NCBI GenBank assembly: GCA_037501455.1
Contig: CM074858.1
Coordinates: 14,372,501-14,436,500, forward strand
DNA from: Lantana camara
Taxonomy: Eukaryota; Streptophyta; Magnoliopsida; Lamiales; Verbenaceae
Direction of reading: 5' to 3'
DNA: 64,000 nt
The notes under the pieces: generated by a model
The model's input: only the letters and a program-made list of their open reading frames with translations
The model's database searches: none
What the model was told of the DNA's origin: nothing
Made by a program: the position numbers and the translations under genes
Shown here: one piece after another, positions 32,885 through 43,790 of the stretch
How the letters are laid out: each line of letters begins with the position of its first letter
Position numbering within the stretch: position 1 is the stretch's first letter

Positions 32885-33475
32885 CTAACCATCTCTCTCC
32901 AGATCTCGAGCGGGTGGGTTTTTTATCATCTCAGGGTCATTTATGAGCCCACATAAAAATAAGACTTCCTCGTCATCCATCAGTTCCTTTGACTTGATAA
33001 GCCAATGAGCGTTCCTCAAGGCGAGGGCCAATTCTTGAGCCCGAGATAGAGGAAATGAAGGCTCTAAATGAGATCTAACAAGAGGGCTATCCCCATGATT
33101 GACCCACTCACGGGGAACTCCAAAATCCTCACCCTCAGAGGCCCTCACAAAGAAGAATTTCTCTTCCCAATCGGTTCCGTAAGATGTTGAGGGTGTGTCT
33201 ATCAACCTCAGATTGGACTTGGCCTGAATGTAGTAAAATCCTGCCATTGGAGATGAGTGTGGTGAGCGAACCACTTGGAAGAGACTGTTGAAATTGTGGA
33301 TTGATGGCTCGTATCCGGTACATTTCATCAAGATGACAAAGGAATTAATGAGGGCTATACCGTTGGGTACGATTTGAGAAGGGCTCAGGTTCAAAAGGTA
33401 CAAAATACTTGCCACGGGGACGAAAATGGGGAATCTCAACCCCCCTGCTTCGACCGCATCTTTATAAACTACCAT
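32885..33475 (-). pseudogene. Tat antisense extra ORF, plant Transposase_28-like domain
   Basis: The minus frame VYKDAVEAGGLRFPIFVPVA, LYLLNLSPSQIVPNGIALIN, SFVILMKCTGYEPSIHNFNS and LFQVVRSPHSSPMAGFYYIQ has the layout of the domain described as putative gypsy-type transposon (PF04195), found in plant retrotransposon extra ORFs: Gly-Phe-x-Phe-Pro entry, Leu-x-Pro-x-Gln-x-x-Pro-Asn, then an aromatic helix pair. Assigned from memory of the family, not by search. The N-terminal part is in another frame (33469-33801) and the stop at 32885 ends the segment. Confidence 0.6.
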
Positions 33476-34030
33476 CTCCCCGGGAGGGGGTTGTTAGCCC
33501 TCTTGTGCGCCGCTAGAATTCGGTAGGTAAACCGCTCATCCCAATACCGAGGAGCCCTCATTGAAACCAAATCCCCAATGGTTATGGTACTGGGGGTCTC
33601 ATCGGGCGTCCTCTTGGTGGCCTGCATACCCTCACCCTCACCCTTGGTGGGTTTCTTGGATTTTTTTCCTTTCTTTCTACGCTTAGCGGGAGGATATTTT
33701 GAGGGCCCGGCGCCCTCAGCCTCTAGAACCTGGCCTGAGATGGGCATTGTTACAGTATAACGGTGGGGATGAGTGGCACTTTCCGTCAAGGTTAGCGTCA
33801 CCCCGTCTCTCCGCTTCCATCACCAAATCCATTTCTTCGAAAATATGGTCAACGCCGCCTGGGTTTCTCTCCCCCATGGCAGAACCTGCCGTATCTAATT
33901 CTTTATCCCTTGCCTCCCCAAAAATTTCTACTACCGTTTCATAATGGGGAGTGGGATCATGGGGGGATGAATTCTAGCTTGCACTCTCTTCAAGTTCTCG
34001 GATGAACTCTTTAACATGATCTCTAAACAT
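33469..34030 (-). pseudogene. Tat antisense extra ORF, N-terminal segment
   Basis: A possible start is ATG 34030-34028 (MFRDHVKEFIRELEESAS, then stop). A readable frame follows with acidic EIFGEARDKELDTAGSA and EEMDLVMEAERRGD, then from 33801 a frame with a nuclear-localisation-like basic stretch AKRRKKGKKSKKPTKGEGEG and MRAPRYWDERFTYRIL. It shifts frame at about 33475 into the Transposase_28-like segment. The basic patch suggests a nuclear protein (inference). Confidence 0.55.
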
Positions 34031-34727
34031 GGCCTTTGAGAGTTTGGGGTAGAAGGAGAAATTTTTGGTGACAGCGGAGATTCAAAGGATAAAACCTACC
34101 GTTTCTAAGGGTTAGCAAGAAAAAAGTTAGAAGAAATTCAGAAAAATACCTAGATTTCTTGGAAGGGTTGGGATTTTTTTGCTGGAAGTCCTCTAAAATA
34201 TCAAGAAGATCTCTGAAACTTTGTGAATGCTCAAGAAAGTCACGTAAAGAAGAAACGGATGAACTTGAACCCCTAAGCTGGTAGGATTTAGAAGTAATAA
34301 ATTCAAAATGTGTAATCATTCCCGCCTTGGTAACTACCCACTTTTGGGAACAGTCACACACATCCCAAGATTCACGCGCCGTTTCCTAAATAGTCGTACC
34401 CACTCGTCCTGTAGCATTTAATGCCTGACGTTTCGAGCGGTCAGTTTGAAAGGACTTTATTTGTTGCTTGTTCAGAAGAAAATTTCCAAGTACCCAACCT
34501 TTTTAAAATGAGCGTTACCCTCAGAGGTGTGAATTCAGGAATTCTACAAACCTCATTAATGAAGGCTACAGAATTGGGGGGCAAAATGATGGGGTTGAAA
34601 CACGTTTGACCCTCGTTTAGACACATGGCGTCATCACCATACAACGCTGGGAAGCCAGGCCCTGTGTATATCACCCTCGGAATATACCCAACCTTCACTC
34701 TCAAGGATGTTCCCTTCTTCCCAAATG
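34031..34727. other. Tat distal 3' region up to the T4 junction
   Basis: No gene is supported; the 112-codon minus frame at 34023-34361 is probably chance. A purine-rich stretch ttggggggcaaaa (34574-34586) followed by TGATGGGG could be the Tat polypurine tract and LTR start, but no second LTR is available to test it. Confidence 0.35.
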
Positions 34728-34881
34728 ATCAACGGTGTAGGATTTAATGCAGTTAATGGCCACAACGTCGTTTCCTTCCTTCAACTTAAACACGATCCGA
34801 TGATGCAGATTAAATCCCATCCAACGGTTGACATTCAAACTGGGATTTGAATTTGGCTCCAACATAAAGCTTTCCATGACA
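34728..34881 (-). repeat. T4 3' LTR, first about 154 bp
   Basis: Matches 39889-40042 with only a few differences. In element sense it starts TGTCATGGAAAGC right after the purine tract AAAAAAAGGGAGCAA. Similarity ends at atcaacg (34728), where Tat sequence takes over. Confidence 0.82.
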
Positions 34882-35559
34882 TTGCTCCCTTTTTTTCCTG
34901 ATCCTTGTCCCCAAGGATCAAACTCTGGAAATTTAGTGGTGATATAGTTGTAATCCGCCCATGTTGATTCTTCTTTAGTACCATTACACCACTGCACCAG
35001 TACTTGAGCAACCGGTCTGTTATTCCTTGGAATCAGTCTCTTATCCCACACAGCTATAGGATAGGTTTTGAAATTACCATCATTACCTAGCTCAGGTAAG
35101 GTGCTGCAAGGTGCATGCTTACTACCTATCTTTTTCTTAAGTAAAGATACATGGAAAACCGGATGCACCCTACTCTCCACTGGTAGGTCTAATTTGTAAG
35201 CTACCTCCCCAATTTTGCTGATGATTTGATATGGGCCGTAGTACTTGGGAGAGAGCTTAAGGTTCTTTCTCAAAGCTACAGAACTTTGTCTAAAGGGTTG
35301 TAACCTCAGATAAACCATTTCTCCCACCTCAAACTTCCTCTCAGATCTGTTTTTGTCAGGATACACTTTAGTTCTTTGTTGAGCCTGCTCTAGAGTTTCC
35401 TTAAGAACCACATTAAATTTGACCCTTTCTTGAATTAAATCTCTCACCTCAGGATTTCCAGCTTCAGAATAAGGCCCCAAAATAACCTTAGATGGAGTAA
35501 TCCCATACAATGCTTGGAATGGAGTGAGCTTCAAACTGGAATGGTAATTTGTATTATAC
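34882..35559 (-). pseudogene. T4 integrase C-terminus and chromodomain-like end
   Basis: Follows a TAG stop at about 35590, same frame as the integrase core. LKLTPFQALYGITPSKV, EVGEMVYLRLQPFRQSS, LSPKYYGPYQIISKIGEVAY and VHPVFHVSLLKK are integrase C-terminal motifs, and VLVQWCNGTKEESTWADYNY is the chromodomain-like end (aromatic residues W/W/Y). It ends EFDPWGQGSGKKG close to the 3' LTR. Confidence 0.82.
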
Positions 35560-35588
35560 CAATATTCTGCCAGAGATAGCCATTTTCC

Positions 35589-36458
35589 CTAAGATTTAGG
35601 CTTCTTATGACACATACATATGAGATAAGTCTCCAAGCATTGATTGACCCTCTCACTTTGCCCATCAGTTTGAGGGTGATAAGGAGTTGACAATGAAAGT
35701 GTTGTACCCACTAATTTGAACAATTCCCTCCAAAATGAGTTGGTAAACACTCTATCTCTATCAGAAACTATGGACTGAGGCATGCCATGAAGCTTATAAA
35801 TGTTGTCTAAGAATAACTTAGACACAGACTCAGCTGTATATGGGTGTGATAATGCTAAAAAATGGGCATACTTACTGAATCTGTCCACCACCACCACCAT
35901 GATAACATCTCTTCCTTCAGATTTAGACAGGCCTTCAATGAAATCCATGGTAAGGTGTACCCAAGCTTGATCTGGAACAGTTAATGGTTGTAACAGCCCT
36001 GGATACTTAACATTCTCATGTTTGGACTTCTGACAAATATCACACTCCCTCACCCAATTCATCACATCCTTCTTCAAATTAGGCCAACTAAACATGGATC
36101 TTACCCTCTTATAAGTTTCCAAGATCCTAGAGTGTCCACCTAATGAAGTATCATGCAAATTCTGGATAATTTTATTCCTTAATGGTATATCGTCACCCAC
36201 ACAAATCCTTCCATTCCTCTTTAACAACCCCCCAGCTAAAGTGAAATCAGGATATACATTAGCATCTACTGATTTAGCTTGGATAATCTGAGATAACACA
36301 GTATCATTAGGGTAAGATTCACTTACCTCAGTAACCCAAGATGGTATAACTGCAGTTATAAGGTTGCATTGCATAGTAGAATGATCAACTCTGGATAAAG
36401 CATCAGCCACCAAATTCTCTTTCCTTTTTTTGTATTGGACCTCATAATCAAACCCCAA
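35589..36458 (-). pseudogene. T4 integrase core
   Basis: Begins after a TAG at 36469-36471. KKRKENLVADALSRVDHS ends the RNase H region; zinc finger SLGGHSRILETYKR and CDICQKSKHE; core HLTMDFIEGLSKSEG (Asp), MPQSIVSDRDRVF (Asp) and [13 protein letters not shown] (Glu). The triad is intact. The frame stops at 35589 (KKPKS-stop, an apparent point change). Confidence 0.84.
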
Positions 36459-36470
36459 TAACTTAGAAAT

Positions 36471-37614
36471 CTACTTCTGTTGTAAGATGGTTGCCATTCT
36501 CTGCTCAAGCATGTGCTTCAAGCTCTGTTGGTCAGATTTGATGATGAAGTGATGTCCTTGCAAATAATGTTTCCATTTGTTAACAGCCATCAATACTGCA
36601 AGGAACTCCTTTTCATACACTGATAGTCCCATGTTTTTGACTCCCAAAGCTTTACTGAAGTAAGCTATAGGCCTGTTCTGTTGCATCAACACAGCCCCAA
36701 TACCTCCATTACTAGCATTTGTCTCCACTATGAATGGTTTGTTAAAATCAGGTAATATGAGCACTGGAGTTGATGTAACTGCTCTTTTCAAGGCTTCAAA
36801 AGCTGATTCTGCCTTCTCATTCCATGTGAAGCTATCCTTCTTCAATAGATCTGTTAAAGGCTTACTTAACATGCCATAATGTTGGATAAACTTCCTATAA
36901 TAACCTGTCAACCCCAAGAAACCCCTCAATTTCTTCACAGACCTGGGTTTAGGCCACTGCACCATCACTTTGATCTTCTCAGGGTCAGTTGACACCCCTT
37001 CTTTAGATATAACATGTCCCAGATAGTCTACACTTGTCTTACCAAAACTGCACTTGCTTAACTTAGCATATAGCTCATTTTGTTTCAAGATGGAAAGCAC
37101 AGTATGTAAGTGTTTCATATGATCCTCCCATGTCTTGCTATAAACCAAGATGTCATCAAAGAATACCAGAATGAATTTTCTGAGGTGAGGGAAGAAAATC
37201 TTATTCATCAGTGATTGAAAGGTTGAGGGGGCATTACATAGCCCAAATGGCATAACCAGAAACTCATAATGTCCATCATGAAGTCACAAAGCTAGTCTTA
37301 GCTACATCCCCTTCTCTCATTCTAATTTGGAAATATCCTGACCTCAGATCTATTTTGGAAAAATATCTGGAACCATGTAACTCATCTAATAATTCATCAA
37401 TTACTGGTATAGGGAAGTTGTGTTTTACAGTGAGAGTGTTCAAATACCTGTAATCAACACACATTCTCCACCCACCATCCTTCTTCTTGACCAACAACAC
37501 TGGAGATGCAAAAGAGCTCTGGCCAGGCCTGATTATACCTTCCTTCAGCATCCCTTTCACCAAGCTTTCAATCTCATCTTTCTGAGCATGAGAATATCTA
37601 TAAGGGATCTTCAT
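36471..37614 (-). pseudogene. T4 reverse transcriptase and RNase H
   Basis: First frame (37614-37276): [49 protein letters not shown]. After a shift near 37270: MPFGLCNAPSTFQSLMNKIF, catalytic FFDDILVYSKTWEDH, FLGLTGYYRKF, and RNase H FIVETNASNGGIGAVLMQ. The first RNase H catalytic Asp (usually ETDAS) is Asn, so RNase H would be dead even in frame. Confidence 0.84.
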
Positions 37615-38222
37615 CTTAGGGAAGCTGGTTTTAGTTCAATCTTATGCTCAATGTCTCTCCTTGGTGGTAAGGTTGTTGGTTCTTTAAAAACCCCCTTGAA
37701 TTGATCCAAAATTGCCTTCATATCTGAATGATCAATATCTTCACTGAGTGGTTCTGCTGTTAGAGAGTAAAGTTGACCAATGCTGCCTTTATCCCCTTTC
37801 TTCATTAACTTCTCAATACCTTCAGCTGAAATGAAATCAAAATCTGACTGAGGTTTTATAGCTTGCAAGTTAATTCTCTTTCCTTCTTTTAGGACTAATA
37901 TCCTGTTATTTTTGTAATCTAGACCCACTGCAGTCTTGCTGTGCAACCAATCCCCTCCCAATACCATATCCACTCCACCTAAATCCAAGACCCTTGCTGA
38001 AAATTTGAAGGTATGATCCTGAATTTTCCATTCAAACTCAGGAAATATGGTGTTGCTGACCAATTGAACTCTGCCTGCTGCTGTAACTCTCATTGGTCTG
38101 GTGCTTTCTTTCTTGTAGTTTAATGTTTTGGCCATCTCCTCATCAACAAAGCATGTAGTACTCCCACAATCAAGCATAATCAGAGCTTCTCTCCCCTCAA
38201 TTTCACCTATGAATTTAAACAT
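37611..38222 (-). pseudogene. T4 aspartic protease region
   Basis: EGREALIMLDCGSTTCFVDE has the protease site with Cys in place of Ser/Thr (D-C-G). Then VDMVLGGDWLHSKTAV matches the ILG-x-DWL motif. The linker leads to [20 protein letters not shown] before the RT. Confidence 0.8.
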
Positions 38223-38230
38223 ATGAGGGT

Positions 38231-39443
38231 TTATCTTCCCAGAAATGGAATGTATAGAGATTGTGACTCCTCATTTTCAGCAGTGTCCTCTATTATCTCC
38301 CCTTCATCAAAACACTCCTCCAAACCTCCCCAATCATCTTCTTCTGGTATAATGATGAATAATTGCTTCTGAGTGCACTTGTGACCTGGGCTATAAACTT
38401 CATCACAGTTATAGCAAAGGTTCTTGTCCCTTCTTACCCTAATTTCACTTGCTGTTAAAAACTTTCTAGGTACTGAATTTGGTTTACTGAATGAACCTCC
38501 CTTGTTGCCATTACTCCAAGGTTTCAGAGAGCTGTTTTGATGACTGTTATTAACCACTGGCTTATTAGATGGGTTATTCTTCCCAATCACATTAGCTCTA
38601 ATTAAGAGAGAATCAACAGCTGCTTCTTGGTGTTTCGCATAACTGATAGCGTCTCCCAGATTCTTTGGTTTTCCCGCAAACACAGAGGCCTTAATTTCAC
38701 CTTTAAGCCACAGATGAAGGTTGCTGTAAAGTATTCCTCCGTTAGATCTTTACAAAATAACAGCACCTGAGACTTGAGCTCTTCAAATTGAATCAGATAC
38801 TGCTCTACCGTACCAGTTTGACGCAATCTATGGAATTCCCCAACTATCATCTGCCTATCCCCCCCCCCCCAATCAAAGTGCTTCAAAACTTCATCTATTA
38901 ACTGATCCCAGGTAAGATTACGTTTCGTTTCAATTAGACTCTGTAACCACGTTTTAGCCGTACCCGTGAAGTAAATAGAAGCTAGAGTAATTCTTTCACA
39001 TTCAGGAATAGATGGTAGCAGTTGAAAATATTTCTGGGATTTCCTAATCCACATTCTCGGATTAGATCCATCAAACAAGGGGAATTCAATATATTTTTGG
39101 GCTGAGGAGTTACCTAATTCCCTTGAGATTGATGAGTTTGTCTCTCCGTCATTACTGGAGTGTTGGTGCCAGAACCAGCTCCTTTTTCACCTATTGCTGA
39201 TAATCCACCCCCTAACACAGACTTGTTTCGATTGTAATTTTGCATCTAGTCAGCAATAGCACCCATTTGCATGGTGAGTTTCGCGATTACACCCGAAATA
39301 TCGCTAAACTTTCCATCCATATCTGTGAATCTGCCGTCCATTCTTTGTTCAGCCGCTACTCGCATCGCTCTCTCTTCAATCAGAGCACCTTCCTGCTTTT
39401 TTAGTAAATCCTGGAGATCTTTTGATCTTAGTCCGTCTGCCAT
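38231..39443 (-). pseudogene. T4 Gag
   Basis: ATG at 39443 (MADGLRSKDLQDLLKKQEGA) opens a coiled-coil N-terminus and stops at TAG 39248-39246. The Gag core (39078-38602) has FDGSNPRMWIRKSQKYF, TAKTWLQSLIETKRNLTW and FHRLRQTGTVEQYLIQFEEL. After a frameshift near 38680 the C-terminus has a zinc knuckle CYNCDEVYSPGHKC and an acidic tail. A run of ten C at about 38862-38871 marks a likely slippage site. Confidence 0.8.
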
Positions 39444-39466
39444 AGCTAGGCCGTATGGAACGCCTT

Positions 39467-39479
39467 GCTCTGGATTCCA
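39467..39479 (-). other. T4 primer binding site, degenerate
   Basis: Minus strand TGGAATCCAGAGC resembles TGGTATCAGAGC with one substitution and one inserted base, at the expected spacing before gag. Confidence 0.5.
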
Positions 39480-39483
39480 AATA

Positions 39484-40042
39484 TCAGGAACTCAAATTAT
39501 ACTGAATATAAATTGCAACCAAAACCCAATGAAAAATGAACTATATTAATCAGAAAACAATGTAACAGTCCAACTACAGAATGGAGATGAGAAATTGCAG
39601 AAAAACTGGGGAAGGAAAATGAGTCTTACACCAGGAAATGCTTGCCCCGAAAGTGAGCACAAAACAACAGTAATATAGTCTAACTAACAGCAATGAAAAT
39701 GAGAAATGTCACCATCCAAAAACACAAGGAATAATCGGTCATTTGGCACTACATAACCACCTCTGCACACATGGTCCCCTCCAGCTATGAACTCAGCTTT
39801 TCCCAGCCTTTGGATCTTCTATGGAATCAATGGTTAGATCATCTTCAATTGGAGTATGAATACTGGCCTTTAGATCTTTGGCGCCTGAATCAACGATGTA
39901 GGATTTAATGCAGTTAATGGCCACGATGTCGTTTCCTTCCTTCAACTTAAACACGATCCGACGATGCAGATTAAATCCCATCCAACGGTTGATATTCAAA
40001 CTGGGATTTGAATTTGGCTCCAACATAAAGCTTTCCATGACA
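39484..40042 (-). repeat. T4 5' LTR, about 560 bp
   Basis: The right boundary (TGTCATGG in element sense at 40042) is set by the 3' copy. The left boundary is inferred from the primer site. Only 39889-40042 has a second copy in the window. The readable frame MESFMLEPNSNPSLN inside is shared by both copies and is probably chance. Confidence 0.6.
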
Positions 40043-40278
40043 TTAGGTTTAGTAAACTTGGCATTTTCAAGATAATTGTATATTTGTACAGTTACTTTTT
40101 GTTTCAACAATCTTGATTCATAACATAAATCCCATCTCTGAGATTGAATTGTTTATCCAATATTTTAGTAATTACTAATTCCCATAATAGTATATCTACC
40201 ATTTAATCTAGATTAATATTTTCTTCTTGTTGCAACCTGACTTGCTCTCTATAAACTCGTTTGAAATCAGTTCTTCAG
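40043..40278 (+). other. AT-rich sequence before the methylesterase exons
   Basis: No coding sequence recognised. AT-richness and a possible acceptor ttcttcag at 40271-40278 would suit an intron. Confidence 0.4.
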
Positions 40279-40770
40279 TAGGAACTCAACAGAATCTCAC
40301 ATGGATTGCAAGCTAACTTTCAATCATGCCTCACAAAACCTGCCAATTACAGCAGATTTTGGTCCAGATTACTTGGCAGCCAAAATTTATCAACACTGTC
40401 CCTTGGAGGTATAAAACAAAAAATGTTTTGCAGTCAACATTGATCATCACATATCAATTTAACCATCTTTTTTTATAAATATATTCAGGATTTGGAATTA
40501 GGAAAGATGTTGATCAGACCGAATTTGATTTTCTTGGAGGAATTGGGCAGCAAATGTTTGCTATCACAAGAGAGATACGGCAAGGTAAAGCGTTGCTACG
40601 TATTATGTGAGGGTGATGAGGTTATGAATGAAGATTTCCAGAAGTATAACATTGAGAAAAGCCCTCCAAATGATGTGATTTCTATAGAAGGTGTTGGTCA
40701 TATGGTCATGCGAACAAAACCTCACCAGCTTTGCTCTTGTTTGCTGGAATTATCTCAGAAACGTGCGTGA
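40279..40770 (+). pseudogene. Methylesterase/SABP2-like alpha/beta hydrolase, C-terminal exons only
   Basis: A first exon piece (about 40280-40408) reads NSTESHMDCKLTF...ITADFGPDYLAAKIYQHCPLE. A GT (40409)...AG (40488) intron of 80 bp follows in phase 0. The last exon (40489-40770) reads DLELGKMLIRPN, then KRCYVLCEGDEVMNEDFQKY and VGHMVMRTKPHQLCSCLLEL to TGA. This is the C-terminal half of the plant methylesterase/hydroxynitrile lyase family (cytosolic; hydrolyses methyl salicylate, methyl jasmonate or similar). The catalytic Asp (CEGDE) and His (GVGHM) are present. The Ser nucleophile region and N-terminal exons are absent from the window. Upstream of about 40277 the frame meets a TGA. Either a truncated pseudogene or the 3' end of a gene split by the retrotransposon nest. 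Confidence 0.8.
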
Positions 40771-41348
40771 AAAATATGAAATTGTAACGTGGCGTTTAGA
40801 TTTATCTCCAATATTTGTAATATCTTTGATGCCTGAGGTTTGTTTTGGTTCCACATATGTATATGTGGATAATTTTAAAGTTTACGGGGACACAAACACT
40901 TTTTAAATTTCAGAATTTATATATTTTATTATAAGTTCGTGTCTTATTAAATCATTATAAAATAAAATCTTTCCTTAGTTTTATATACTTAGAAATTCGA
41001 AACAAATATTTTAGACCAATATATCATGAATCCACAAATATTCTAAAATAATATAACATCAAATCGTTAAAATTGATCGTTGAAGTGGATTCTTTTGAAC
41101 AACTTGATAAGAATTACCCGTTAGAGAAAGGGAAGTGCCCTAAAATGGAGGAAATCTATTGGAACTAGCCGCTTGGAATTATATTTGATATGACCAAACA
41201 AATTACAAATAATAATTAACGAGTTCCTTCTTCAGGTAAATGTTATGGGTTCGAATTCTATTTGGGTATACGTATATTTTTAAAAAAAATTGCATTGCGA
41301 TTAAAACAAATTTATGGTCCAATATATATATGTATATTTTTTGGTGAA

Positions 41349-41352
<4 letters not shown>
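40771..41352. other. Downstream flank of the methylesterase exons
   Basis: AT-rich, no gene seen. The first 150 bases may be 3' UTR. Confidence 0.45.

Positions 41353-41395
<43 letters not shown>
41353..41395. repeat. (TA)n microsatellite
   Basis: About 21 uninterrupted TA dinucleotides. Confidence 0.95.
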
Positions 41396-41398
<3 letters not shown>

Positions 41399-41474
41399 CA
41401 TCGCACAAGATTAAAACATGTGCTAGTTAATAAATGCATGACAACTCTCACGTCATCAGCTAGTTTTTTAGGTG

Positions 41475-41790
41475 AGTTAGCACGAGTATAAACTTTCACG
41501 ATATGAAACAAACATATGGACCCAGTCAAACAAAACAAAATAAAATAAATAACTGAAAATTTAAACGAATAATTGAAAATTTGGCAATTCATAATTAAAG
41601 GCCGAGTATGGACCCCCCACCAAACAAAACAAAATAAAACGAATAATTGAAAATTTAAACAAATAATGGAAATTTTGCAATTCATAATTAAAGGCCGAGC
41701 ATAAACTTTCACGATATGAAACAAATATATGGACCCCAGCGAAACAACACCAAATAAACGAATAATTGGAAATTTTGCAATTCATAACTT
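41475..41790. repeat. Three imperfect tandem units of about 100 bp
   Basis: Shared words: taaactttcacgatatgaaac at 41490 and 41702, caaacaaaacaaaataaaa at 41526 and 41620, and gcaattcataattaaaggccg at 41578 and 41677, with a third partial unit to 41790. No coding. Confidence 0.75.
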
Positions 41791-42190
41791 AATTATCTGT
41801 TTGAACTTGAAAACTGACTGAAATCACATCCTAGATCACATAATCCTTCTATTATACTTAAAGCATTCGCACTCAGTTCTTTGCACTGGCGAATTTATGC
41901 GCATTCCTCGCTTTAAGACGACTTAAAATTTTCATTCTCCGCACTGACAAATTTGTGCATATTTCTCGCTTTACGATGAGTTATAATTTCTCAATTCACG
42001 CCTTTAAGAATATAAAGACACATTTTAATTTTTTGATTTAACATATAATTACTACAAAATGATAGAATTAGGTAATTTTTATCAATAATTAAAAAGAGTC
42101 AAGTTTTATCTTATATTAATTTTTAAATTTTATCTTGAAACGATATAAAAAATAAAGTTATATTATATATAATTATTTAAAATATTTTTT
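41791..42190. other. AT-rich spacer with a diverged 60-bp direct repeat
   Basis: ctttgcactggcgaatttatgcgcattcctcgcttta (from about 41879) recurs diverged as ccgcactgacaaatttgtgcatatttctcgcttta (from about 41939). Nothing else is seen. Confidence 0.5.
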
Positions 42191-42564
42191 TATTAAACTC
42201 TTTAAGGCACAGTCCGAGGGTTTCTCTAGGGTTATTGCAGGGAAGCTCTACCGGTCTCACGAAAGAGAAAGGAGCTGGAAAAATACTGTTAGATAGTCAT
42301 ATTTGCAGTACGGTAATATTTTACAGTTATATTATTTGAAGCATGATAAATTATATGCTCTTAAGTGTTAATTGCATGTTAGATATTTATCTGCTTAAGT
42401 GATTTAAAATTTTTTATCAATTGCAAGTATATACTTGAGTAGATCTGGCTAGTCTTCCGCTATTGTATTAATATATTTTAAAAATATTTTAATACTTGTA
42501 TTATAAACAAAATTTTAAAATGTGATCCCAGACCCCTACTGTTCTGGGCCCACCACCCAGCAAC

Positions 42565-42575
42565 TGGTATCAATG
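42565..42575 (+). other. Copia primer binding site
   Basis: TGGTATCAATG, the usual copia primer site partly matching initiator Met tRNA, after gggcccaccacccagcaac, so the 5' LTR ends near 42564. Confidence 0.7.
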
Positions 42576-43790
42576 TTGTGCTCTTTATATATACATGCAT
42601 TGATATGATGCATGCGATGCATAATTTTAAATCTGCTACTGTGCACGTAAATTCACGTGGAATGGTATTTCTTTGGGAAACAATTTAATTGCTTTTCCTG
42701 AAAATTACCGAATCAGTAAACATGATTTAAATTATGAGATAATCTATTTATAACATGTTTACTTTATGCCATTTATTTTAAGCATGATAATTATGTGATA
42801 ATTATATGAAAGCATGCTTAATTATTATATTTTATGGCATGATCATGATAATATGAGATATTATGCTAATGTGATTAGATAAATAATGTTTAATAAAGAG
42901 TAGACGCAATGCATAATTGGACTAATATTTTTCGGCCTAATTAATAAATAGTTATTAAATTGCCTTAAAATACTATAAGAATTTTGAATGTAATTTTATA
43001 ATCCTAGTGGGAGCATATTAATAAGATTAATCACTTCCGACAATAAGACGCCAAAAGTTATTATATGATAATCAAAAGATAATCCACATTGTTTAAAAAT
43101 TCAAGTGGGAGCGAGATGAAAAGAGTTGGATTCTCACGGCCTCCATTACCCGTCTATAGTATAGTGAATATATACTACTCCCTTCGGCGGGTATATAGTC
43201 GCAGTATACAAGATTAGACTTCTTCGGATAGAATGAAATACAGGGAAAGTCAGCTCGACCACGCCTCCGTGGAGTGTCTTGACCTACTCGTAGGGACTTC
43301 TAGGTAACGGTGCACACTTGACTAAGTAATGTATTAACCTTCCTTCGGAGCTCTATTACATTTACTTAGAGGCCAAGGGTTGACGTGGTGGATTAACATT
43401 GTTTGGTAAGAGTTACCTAGGTGGCATGTTAATTAAGAATAGTTCTTGCTTTTCTAAGCGGTTTTCGACCTCGCTTCCGGGGAGTCAACTGCAGTTAGTT
43501 AAGTCACCATTCCGTAAATCAAAATGCTTACGTGGATTTCATTTATTGGTTAGATGCAGAAGAAAGTGAAATGCATGATCATAACTTGTTTTTATTTAGT
43601 TAATTCAGTTTTACAATTACGATATCCCTTAGCCCACTCGAAATAATCTTCAAGGAAATAGGCTAGTAGGGTTCAACTTTGCTGACTAGGAAATGAATCT
43701 TGACATCGTGTTGAGATACGAAAGTTTATGTACTCACTGAACCTTATCCGAAAATTTCGAAAACTACAACTAGTCGGGATCAGAAAGACG
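42576..43790 (+). other. Copia 5' leader
   Basis: No gene. AT-rich first half. 43140-43500 has several short GC-rich words such as cgcctccgtggagtg, ccttcggagc and cttccggggag that could form small hairpins in the genomic RNA (inference). Confidence 0.45.

Larger units (their letters stand above)
6109..34727 (+). mobile_element. Tat-lineage Ty3/gypsy retrotransposon, decayed, in three pieces
   Basis: The pieces are 6109-8268, 25549-28914 and 31866-34727; the rest of the span is later insertions. Order along the plus strand: aspartic protease, RT, Ty3-type RNase H, second (archaeal-type) RNase H, integrase, 3' UTR minisatellite, antisense extra ORF. Two RNase H domains plus an antisense extra ORF are established marks of the Tat lineage (Ogre, Grande, Retand relatives). 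The element is full of stops and frameshifts. Its gag and 5' LTR would lie left of T1. A 3' LTR is not identified; the right end is lost at the junction with T4. Confidence 0.82.
34728..40042 (-). mobile_element. T4, Reina/Galadriel-type chromovirus, decayed, 3' truncated
   Basis: Minus strand: 5' LTR about 39484-40042, primer site 39467-39479, gag, protease, RT, RNase H, integrase, chromodomain-like end, polypurine tract (34882-34897) and the first 154 bp of the 3' LTR (34728-34881). It is shorter than T1-T3 and its Gag, protease and terminal domain differ from Tekay. No target duplication can be seen because the left end is truncated. At least four frameshifts and three in-frame stops. Confidence 0.85.

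Noticed and set aside
34587..34727. Tat 3' LTR beginning TGATGGGG after a G-rich tract
   Set aside because: Only one weak feature supports it. Without the 5' LTR or a target duplication it cannot be told from chance.
34701..34881. Protein-like match MESFMLEPNSNPSLN at 34790-34870 and 39950-40040 suggesting a duplicated gene
   Set aside because: The two copies are the T4 LTR pieces; the shared frame continues from pol into the LTR by chance.
40691..40906. 71-codon frame overlapping the methylesterase last exon
   Set aside because: Shadow frame of the hydrolase exon, no independent support.
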